From assembly GCA_020850455.1 (NCBI GenBank), contig JADZEQ010000009.1, forward strand, positions 1 through 64,000: a DNA stretch of 64,000 nucleotides. Direction: 5' to 3'. Origin of the DNA: Sphingomonadaceae bacterium (GTDB lineage Bacteria; Pseudomonadota; Alphaproteobacteria; Sphingomonadales; Sphingomonadaceae). The notes beneath the pieces are model-generated. The model was not told the origin of the DNA. It searched no databases and was given only the letters and a program-made list of their open reading frames with translations. Shown here one piece after another: positions 52,456 through 64,000 of the stretch (position 1 is the first letter of the stretch; each line of letters begins with the position of its first letter). The translations under genes were made by a program, and so were the position numbers.

Positions 52456-52526
52456 CCCCTACGGCGAAAAAGGGCAAATAATCGTGTCACGCGCACCATG
52501 TCCCCGCGAAAGCGAAAACCAAGGAT
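52456..52526. repeat. Possible second fragment of the dispersed repeat
   Basis: CCCCGCGAAAGCG followed by AAAACC, and CCCCCTACGGCGAAAAA just before, recall halves of the sphingomonad intergenic repeat seen near 31.5 kb. The copy is degenerate and lies in the tim44-ggt gap. Confidence 0.35.
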
Positions 52527-52544
52527 GTGGCGGCCACAATTGCC

Positions 52545-54332
52545 TCACCGCCCGCCCGTGACCACCGCCACTGCGCCAACGCTGCGGTTGTCGGCGACTC
52601 CGGTCCAGCTGCCGTCCGCATTATGCGTCGCTGCGTTCAATTTGGAGCCAAGATCACTCGCGATCACCGGACGACCAAAGCGCGCCATTTGCGGGGCCAA
52701 TTCGCTGCCCAGCGGGGTATTTTCGATAATATCGCCATCGCCCGCCATATAGAGGTTGGGCAGTGCAATCGCCTCCTCAGCGCTCATCCCAAAATCCAGC
52801 ACGCCGACCAACGTCTTGAATACATGCATGATGATGCGCGGGCCACCAGCCGAGCCGACCGCCATCACCACCCGGCCCGATGCGTCATAGACGATTGTTG
52901 GCGACATCGACGAACGCGGTCTTTTCCCCGGCTGCACCCGGTTGGCGACGGGTGCGCCATCGCGTTCGGGCATCATCGAAAAATCCGTGAGTTCATTATT
53001 GAGGACAAAGCCACCCGCGACCAACTGGCTGCCGAACACCCCTTCCACCGTCGATGTCATGCTGGCGACATTGCCCGCCGCATCGGCGACGACAAAATGG
53101 CTGGTGGATGGCACTTCGCCATCGGGGCCGGGCGAACGCGCCTCTGCCCCTGGCGGGGTGCCGGGGGTGTAATTTTGCTGGACGGTGAAGGGCGATATCT
53201 GCCGCGCCCGGTCGCGCAAATAGGCTGGATCGATCAATCCGGCGGTCGGCACTGCGACAAAGCCAGGGTCCCCCACATAAAGGTCACGGTCGGCATAGGC
53301 GAGGCGCATCGCCTCTGCCATCACATGCCAACTCATGGGGTTGGTTGCACCCATGCGGTGCATATCAAACCCCTCTATCATATGCAGCATCGCAAAAACC
53401 GTCGTCGCGCCTGATGATGGCGGGCCCATGCCGCACACCCGATATTGGCGATAGGTGGTGCAAACGGGGTCGCGCGCTTCGGCTTGATAGGCAGCCAAGT
53501 CCGCCAGCGTCATATCGCTGGGGTTGTTGGCCGCACCGCGCACGGCGGCCACAATCGCGCGCGCAGGGCCACCACGATAAAAAGCATCGGGGCCGCGGCG
53601 CGCCACTTCGCGTAGGGTTGCGGCAAGCGCGGGATTGCGCAAAGTTTCACCCGTCCGTGCAGGCCGCCCATCGATGAAATAAATTGCCCGCGTCTCGGGC
53701 ATATTGGCCCAGCGCCTGTCCGCACCTGCAAGCGCGGTGCCGAGCCACGGGCTGACAACAAAACCCTGTTCGGCAAGGCGGATTGCCGGTTCGAACAGTC
53801 GCGCCCAGGGCAAGCGGCCATAACGTTGATGCACCATTTGCGCGAGGCGGACATTACCCGGCACCCCCACCGACAGACCGCCGGGCACCGCTTCGCGCAT
53901 CGACATCGGCGTGCCGTCGGCGTGGAGGAAACGATCCGGCCGGGCGGCGGCGGGTGCCTCTTCCCGCCCATCGACAGTGATGGTCTGACCGCTGGCCGCG
54001 TCATGATAGACAAAGAAACCGCCCCCGCCGATCCCGCTCGACTGTGGTTCAACCACCGTCAACGCCAGCATCGTCGCCATCGCGGCGTCGGCGGCACTGC
54101 CCCCAGCCTCCAGCATCTCACGCCCCGCCGCACTGGCGCGCATATCCGCCGACGAAACAAGCGCAGCGCCGCTCGCCACCCGCTCACCAGTCGCTGGTGC
54201 CCCGTGCACAACCGGCGCGGTATTTTCGGCGATAGGTGCGGCAGCTACCGGGGCAGTTTGCGCTGCAAGGGGTTGGGTGGACAGAGCGAAAAGGGCGGCA
54301 CTGGCCGCCAAAAGAGTCATGGGACGGGTCAT
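52545..54332 (-). CDS. ggt: Gamma-glutamyltransferase
   Basis: Periplasmic enzyme that cleaves glutathione and other gamma-glutamyl compounds. The 595-residue precursor has a signal peptide (ending QPLAAQT). The large-subunit part has [33 protein letters not shown]. The self-cleavage site precedes Thr410 in [14 protein letters not shown], the new N-terminus of the small subunit. [22 protein letters not shown] and GSAGGPRII are the later active-site loops. ATG 54332 is chosen over an upstream frame-open start. Divergent from queH with 64 bases between. Confidence 0.96.
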   Translation of the reverse strand: MTRPMTLLAASAALFALSTQPLAAQTAPVAAAPIAENTAPVVHGAPATGERVASGAALVSSADMRASAAGREMLEAGGSAADAAMATMLALTVVEPQSSGIGGGGFFVYHDAASGQTITVDGREEAPAAARPDRFLHADGTPMSMREAVPGGLSVGVPGNVRLAQMVHQRYGRLPWARLFEPAIRLAEQGFVVSPWLGTALAGADRRWANMPETRAIYFIDGRPARTGETLRNPALAATLREVARRGPDAFYRGGPARAIVAAVRGAANNPSDMTLADLAAYQAEARDPVCTTYRQYRVCGMGPPSSGATTVFAMLHMIEGFDMHRMGATNPMSWHVMAEAMRLAYADRDLYVGDPGFVAVPTAGLIDPAYLRDRARQISPFTVQQNYTPGTPPGAEARSPGPDGEVPSTSHFVVADAAGNVASMTSTVEGVFGSQLVAGGFVLNNELTDFSMMPERDGAPVANRVQPGKRPRSSMSPTIVYDASGRVVMAVGSAGGPRIIMHVFKTLVGVLDFGMSAEEAIALPNLYMAGDGDIIENTPLGSELAPQMARFGRPVIASDLGSKLNAATHNADGSWTGVADNRSVGAVAVVTGGR

Positions 54333-54396
54333 GGCCGCACAGTGGGGGCATCGGTCCCGCTGTGCAAGGGGCAAAAAATCGCCTATGGGCGCGCGA

Positions 54397-55074
54397 ATGA
54401 CTGAATTTGTCCGCCCGATATTGACCCTGCCGACCAGCGATACGGCAGATCAGCCACCGCAGAAATTACTGCTGCACAGTTGTTGCGCGCCCTGTTCGGG
54501 TGAGGTGATGGAGGCGATGAGCGCCAGCGGCATCGATTACACCATCTTTTTCTACAACCCCAACATCCACCCCAAAGAGGAATATCTGCTGCGCAAGGAA
54601 GAGAATATTCGCTTTGCAGAGGCGCACGGCGTCCCCTTTGTCGATGCCGATTATGATAGTGCTAATTGGTTCAAACGCGCCAAGGGTATGGAATGGGAGC
54701 CGGAGCGCGGTATCCGTTGCACCATGTGTTTCGACATGCGCTTTGAACGCACCGCGCTTTATGCGCACGAAAATGGCTTTCCGATCATCACATCCTCGCT
54801 GGGCATCTCACGCTGGAAAAATATGGCGCAAATCAATGACTGTGGCGAACGCGCGGCGAGCCATTATCCCGGCATCACCTATTGGACGTTCAATTGGCGC
54901 AAAGGCGGCGGGGCCGCACGGATGATCGAAATTTCCAAACGCGAACATTTTTACCAGCAGGAATATTGTGGTTGCGTCTATTCGCTGCGCGACACCAACG
55001 CCCACCGCGTGGCGCAGGGGCGCGAGGAAATTCGCATAGGCGAAAAATATTATGGCGACGAAGGACAGGATTGA
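54397..55074 (+). CDS. queH: Epoxyqueuosine reductase QueH
   Basis: Last step of queuosine synthesis in tRNA, the iron-sulphur enzyme that replaces QueG. The 225 residues carry the DUF208 signature: [13 protein letters not shown] (Cys29, Cys30, Cys33), [31 protein letters not shown] (Cys108, Cys111) and [10 protein letters not shown]. These Cys bind the metal cluster and form the redox pair. ATG 54397 or 54385 starts it; neither has a good ribosome-binding site. It is divergent from ggt and followed by the metal-efflux genes after 45 bases. Confidence 0.95.
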   Translation: MTEFVRPILTLPTSDTADQPPQKLLLHSCCAPCSGEVMEAMSASGIDYTIFFYNPNIHPKEEYLLRKEENIRFAEAHGVPFVDADYDSANWFKRAKGMEWEPERGIRCTMCFDMRFERTALYAHENGFPIITSSLGISRWKNMAQINDCGERAASHYPGITYWTFNWRKGGGAARMIEISKREHFYQQEYCGCVYSLRDTNAHRVAQGREEIRIGEKYYGDEGQD

Positions 55075-55119
55075 TCGCCACCTTGCCCTTCGCGCCATCC
55101 CCATGCTAGCGCGCCAGTA

Positions 55120-55440
55120 ATGCGACGTTTGTTCCTCACCCTCGGTCTGTTTTTCGCATTGATGGGCGCCGGCCTGCATGTCGAGGCCGTGGAACACCCA
55201 TGGTCGGAAAGCGCAGCGAGCCAGATGGCGCATCAGGCCAATGGGGACACCCAAGATGGTTCGAGCCAAAAATCCGCCGATCATGGCAGCATATGCCACC
55301 ATCATTGCCCCAATGCAGCATTGGATGCGACGCGCAGCACGCCGTTTTTGACGCTGGTGGCGATGCGCCCCACCATCGCTGGTGCAGCACCCTTAGGCGG
55401 ATTTAATTCGCGCCCGCCAATCGAGCCACCTGCCGCCTGA
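55120..55440 (+). CDS. Small exported His/Cys-rich protein, possible metal binder
   Basis: A 106-residue protein with a signal peptide (about 1-23) and a mature part rich in Ser, His and Gln. It contains CHHHCPNA near residue 59, a compact motif able to bind soft metals. I recognise no named family. It lies 61 bases upstream of czcCBA on the same strand, and a stem-loop occupies the gap. Small periplasmic metal-binding proteins of this kind often accompany copper, silver or cobalt-zinc-cadmium efflux systems, so a buffering or sensing role is a reasonable inference. ATG 55120 has no strong ribosome-binding site. Confidence 0.7.
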   Translation: MRRLFLTLGLFFALMGAGLHVEAVEHPWSESAASQMAHQANGDTQDGSSQKSADHGSICHHHCPNAALDATRSTPFLTLVAMRPTIAGAAPLGGFNSRPPIEPPAA

Positions 55441-55449
55441 TTCTGCCGC

Positions 55450-55473
55450 CGGGCAGCATCGCCATGCTGTCCG
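55450..55473 (+). promoter_or_regulatory. Stem-loop before czcC
   Basis: CGGGCAGCAT, loop CGCC, ATGCTGTCCG: a ten-base stem with one G-U pair, ten bases after the small His-rich gene. It has no T-run, so attenuation or mRNA processing is more likely than full termination. Confidence 0.45.
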
Positions 55474-55501
55474 TAACTAGCTGCACGATCAGGATTTTCT
55501 T

Positions 55502-56736
55502 ATGAAACACCCAATATGGGGAGCGGTGATGCTTGCCGCCCTAGCAAGTGCATCTGCACAGGCTGAACCTTTGAGTCTCGACGACGCCATCAACCGGGCG
55601 CTCAACGCCGCACCTGAAAATATTGTCAGCGCGGCTGCCATTGATGCAGCCCGCGCAGCACGGGTACAGGCAGCAATTCGTCCCGGCGGTGAAGTGACGA
55701 TAGAAGCAGAGAACACCATTGGTTCAGGGGTCTATTCACGATTCAATCAGGCCGAAATTACCAGCAGTTACAGCCAGCCGATTGAACGCGGCGGACGCCG
55801 CGCCGCGCGCATCGCGCTCGCCGAACGGGATATTGCGCTGGCAGAGGCCAATGGCACGACCCGACGGCTCGACGTGGCGGCAGCGGTGGAGCGCGCCTTT
55901 ATCGACGTCTTGATCGCCGATGCGATTGTCCAAATTGCCACCGCCCGCCTCAGCCAAGAGCAGGCAATACGCGCCGAAGCGTTGCGCCGAGTGCGCGGAT
56001 ATAAAGACCCACTATTTGTCGAAACTGCGGCCAATGGCCGCGTGCGCGAAGCGGAACTGGCGCTGGATGAAGCGCGCGCAGGTGCGGTCGCCGCGCGCGC
56101 GATGCTGGCCAGTTTCTGGGGTGGGGATGGTAACACCATCGTCGTCGAGGGGGACTTGCTGCGCCGCGATGGCATGGTCACGAACCTCGCCGTCGCCGAC
56201 AATCAGCTTGCCGAAGCCGAGCTGGCCCGCGCCCGCGCTGCCATCGCCCAAGAACGCGCTCTGGCGCACAATGATTATCGCTGGAGCGCGGGTGCGCGGT
56301 ATCTACGCGACAGTAATGATGTGGCTTTGGTTGCGGGTATCACCATCCCTATCGGCGGCAATCGTAATCGCGGCAATATCGCACAGGCCGAGGCGCAGGC
56401 ACGACAGATTGCCGCCGAGCAGGCCGCCGATATGGCAACACGCCAGCGGCGGCTCGACTATCTGCTGGCCGCGGCAGAGGCCGCGCGCACCCGCGCCAAC
56501 CGCTTGGCGAGCGAAATTTACCCCATCAACACCCGCACGCTTGAGCAGGTGCGTGAAGGTTATAATCGTGGTGGCTTTACCTTTCAGAACATCATGGATG
56601 CTGCCGATGCAATCGCAGCAACACAGGCGGATTGGTTGGCCGCCATCACCCGCTACCGCGACCTTTTGACCGAAATCGACCGGCTGACCGGGCGCTTTGC
56701 CGCCCTCGCAGCCCCCCAAGTGCAGGAGAATCTGCC

Positions 56737-56740
<4 letters not shown>
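55502..56740 (+). CDS. TolC-family outer-membrane efflux protein (CzcC-like)
   Basis: Outer-membrane channel of a tripartite metal exporter. The 412-residue protein has a signal peptide (ending SASAQAE) and two TolC-type repeats: LSLDDAINRALNAAPENIVSAAAIDAARAARVQ and a second copy near 225-260 (VADNQLAEAELARARAAIAQ). Long coiled-coil helices and GITIPIGGNRNRGNIAQAEA are typical of CzcC/CusC. ATG 55502 follows AGGA. It overlaps czcB by four bases (ATGA). Confidence 0.92.
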
Positions 56741-61892
<5,152 letters not shown>

Positions 61893-61896
<4 letters not shown>

Positions 61897-63668
61897 CCCG
61901 CAGCCCCCTGTCGCTTGGCCAGCAACGCATTGCGCGCCAATTGCAGCGGGTTGAGCGCCGCGCCATCCATCCCGCGTGTCATATTCCCCGCATGTCGCCG
62001 GACGTGGAGCGTCACCATATCCATCCGCGCGACGTTAAGCCTGTTACGCTCGGCGCGGGCGAACCAGTCCAAATCCTCCCCATAGCGCAAGCGAGCATCG
62101 AAAACCCCATTGCTGGCAAAGGCACGCGCACGGTACAACCCCGCCCCGATATAATAAACAAACCCTTCCGCCGGACTGCCGACAAAACCGAATTTGCCGT
62201 CCCGTTCGACCTCCATCAGCTGTGCATGGCCGATGACAACATCGGCTTCGGGCGATTGGTCGAGCCGGGCCAGCGATGCGGCCAACTTACCGACCGGCCA
62301 GATGTCATCGACATCGATAAAGCCAATCAGACTGCCCATGGCCGCCCGCAAGCCCATATTACGCGCGGCGGCCGGCCCGGCGTTGGCGATACTGAGTAGG
62401 CGCACCTCCACAGGCAGCGCGGCGATCGCACTGGCCAGGTCATCGGTTGAACCATCGTCGACGACGATAATCTCAAGCTTGGGATATTGTTGCGCCAAGA
62501 CAGAGCCTATGGCGTCAGCCAGAAAATCCGCGCCATTGTAACAGGGGATGATGACCGACAGCAAAGGACAATCATCGGCAAATGGTGCGTCACGGCCCAA
62601 GTCCCGCGGCGCGGCAATAAAGTCGGACAACATGGGTGGGATGGCGGCGCGATCATCCCCCAACATCAGCCGCGCCAGAGGCAATGCACGCAGCACATTG
62701 GCGATAAAGGCAGCCGTCGCCTCACCCGCATGGGGGAGTTGCGCCATCGTCGTAAAGCTCGCCGCGCCAATCATTTCCGCCCGGTCAATCACACAAAATT
62801 GTGCGGTCCCATCCGCTATTTGCGGGGTTATCACCCCACGCAGAGGCAGTGATTTAGTGGTGCAATTACCCAAGAATATGACCGCCTTTTCACCGCCATC
62901 AGCCCCGCCGCCACCCAGAAACTGGGGATTAAAATGCGCAAAGTCAGCTAGATTGTCTGGGTTTAGCTTGGCAGTGCAGTAAAGGCTGTGCGCATGATAT
63001 TGCCCATCCTCATCTGACGCCAAAAGCACATAATCATCGCCAACATAGGCCATGCCAGCGTTGAGCGCCCCCAAGGCGGTGGTGGATTTGCCAACCCCGC
63101 CGCGCCCGGTAATCATCAGCCCGCCCTGTGCATTGCCGACCACAGCGGCATGGACCAATTGCGCACCCTGCGCGCGCGCCCACCAATGCAGCAAGGTGCG
63201 CAGCGGCGATGCCTGCGTCCAATAGGGCAGGCTTTGTGACGAACGTAGCCAATATATCCCCTCCGCACCCGGTGCGTCATAGAGGGCGAGCGAAAACTCA
63301 CTCCAGTGAAAGGCGCTCAAAATATCGCGGCTGTGCATCGTCCAAATATCGCCGCGATCCGAAAAACAATGGCGACCAACTGGCGCGGGCGGCATGGCAA
63401 TGTCGCCTTCATCGCCCGCCCAAATGAAAAAATGCGCATCCGCCGCGCCGGCAACCGGCATCTCCAAATGGCTGAGCGCACCGAATAAAAGATTGCAGAG
63501 GCTTTCGCTGCCAAAGGCCAAGCGGATGCGTTTGCCGAGCAATTGCACATCGCGTGTAACCGGCTTGTCGCCGATTGCCGCCATTGTTGCGGCGCGCGCA
63601 GCGTCAAAAAATGCACGCTGTGCGCTCTCTGCCATCAGGGGCAAATCGCTGCGGTGGCTGGGGGTCAT
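61893..63668 (-). CDS. Fusion of HPr-kinase-like domain and family 2 glycosyltransferase
   Basis: A 591-residue two-domain protein. The N-terminal part (about 1-345) matches HprK-related kinases: [29 protein letters not shown] with a P-loop at about 188-196, then [12 protein letters not shown] with the Asp pair, and a Cys-rich later part. The C-terminal part (about 368-590) is GT-A fold family 2: [47 protein letters not shown] with the metal Asp residues. The start at 63668 overlaps the ABC gene (ATGA). Such kinases accompany RiPP and capsule-like systems; its substrate is unknown. Both active-site sets look intact. Confidence 0.88.
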
Positions 63669-64000
63669 GCGCGTATCGCCGTGGGGGCTGCCGTAGGGGC
63701 CGTCATCGGGGCTGGCACCCGCTGTACCAATCGTCCGTCCACCAGATCATAAATATGGTCAGCATGACCGATAAGGCGGGCATCATGGCTGGCCAAAATC
63801 ACCGTCGGCGCGTCGCCAGAGCATTTTGCGGCGCGCAAAATCGAAACCAGAATATGTCGGACAGCCGCCGCGTCGAGATGGTTGCTCGGTTCATCGAGGA
63901 GGAGGAGGCGCGGTTGCCCCACCAGCGCGCGGGCAATGGCGATACGCTGTCGCTCGCCGCCCGACAGATCATTTGCGCCATCAACCATCTGCGTGTCGAG
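63665..64000 (-). CDS. ABC transporter ATP-binding protein, C-terminal part (cut by window edge)
   Basis: 111 residues of an ABC ATPase end here. They contain the signature [18 protein letters not shown], Walker [17 protein letters not shown] and the His switch in [12 protein letters not shown]. The sequence is open to base 64000, so the Walker A and any membrane domain lie outside. It overlaps the HprK-GT2 gene by four bases, so export by this transporter, the kinase/glycosyltransferase and the epimerase are probably one pathway. The Ala/Pro-rich tail ([12 protein letters not shown]) is unremarkable. Confidence 0.9.
   Translation of the reverse strand, partial: LDTQMVDGANDLSGGERQRIAIARALVGQPRLLLLDEPSNHLDAAAVRHILVSILRAAKCSGDAPTVILASHDARLIGHADHIYDLVDGRLVQRVPAPMTAPTAAPTAIRA

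Overview
The window looks like chromosome of a GC-rich alphaproteobacterium, most likely a member of the Sphingomonadales. The evidence is a TonB-dependent receptor of the sphingomonad type, a zeta-type ATPase inhibitor, a PutA without DNA-binding domain, the blocks rimP-nusA-ylxR-infB-rbfA and mutY/dciA-dsbA-dsbA-smc, and the order tim44-mltA-smr beside dapE. Genus cannot be fixed from sequence reading alone. Coding density is high, many neighbours overlap by 1-20 bases, and almost everything is housekeeping. I saw no tRNA, rRNA, CRISPR array, IS element or prophage.

Layout: 1-2.3 kb holds the start of a TonB receptor, a divergent TetR regulator with a shared palindrome between them, a small ORF followed by a strong terminator, and about 640 bases without a gene that contain two facing DnaA-box-like sites. 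2.3-8.5 kb (mostly minus strand) carries nadA, a membrane protein, an MBL hydrolase, a blaR/blaI-type pair with a perfect operator palindrome, grxD, bolA and the zeta subunit gene. 8.7-12.2 kb has a CHASE2 class III nucleotide cyclase followed by two small exported proteins that share a module. 12.2-22.3 kb carries cysS, a small membrane protein, a D-2-hydroxyacid dehydrogenase, putA, a hot-dog thioesterase, a class A PBP and a PQQ-type sugar dehydrogenase lipoprotein.

22.5-34 kb is the large translation/RNA operon: rimP, nusA, ylxR-L7Ae, infB, rbfA, tdk, a GNAT gene, an M50 protease, truB, rpsO and pnp. It ends in a clear terminator. 34-43 kb has smc, two DsbA-like genes and dciA on minus, head to head with mutY and nudC on plus, then comM/yifB on minus. 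43-50 kb has a secreted ClpP-like protein, rpmH-rnpA-yidD-yidC-engB, a GST, a cupin gene broken by one base, and dapE. 50-55 kb has smr-mltA-tim44 and ggt on minus and queH on plus.

55-61 kb is a heavy-metal efflux operon: a small exported CHHHC protein, then czcC, czcB and czcA. The right edge (61-64 kb, minus) holds an NAD-dependent sugar epimerase/dehydrogenase, a fusion of an HprK-like kinase with a family 2 glycosyltransferase, and the end of an ABC transporter ATPase. This cluster continues beyond the window.

The best candidates for undescribed biology are the CHASE2 cyclase with its two paired exported proteins and the HprK-GT2/ABC cluster at the right edge. Smaller points of interest are the frameshifted cupin, the uncertain rnpA start, three unassigned operator-like palindromes and the unexplained 1.4-2.3 kb gap.
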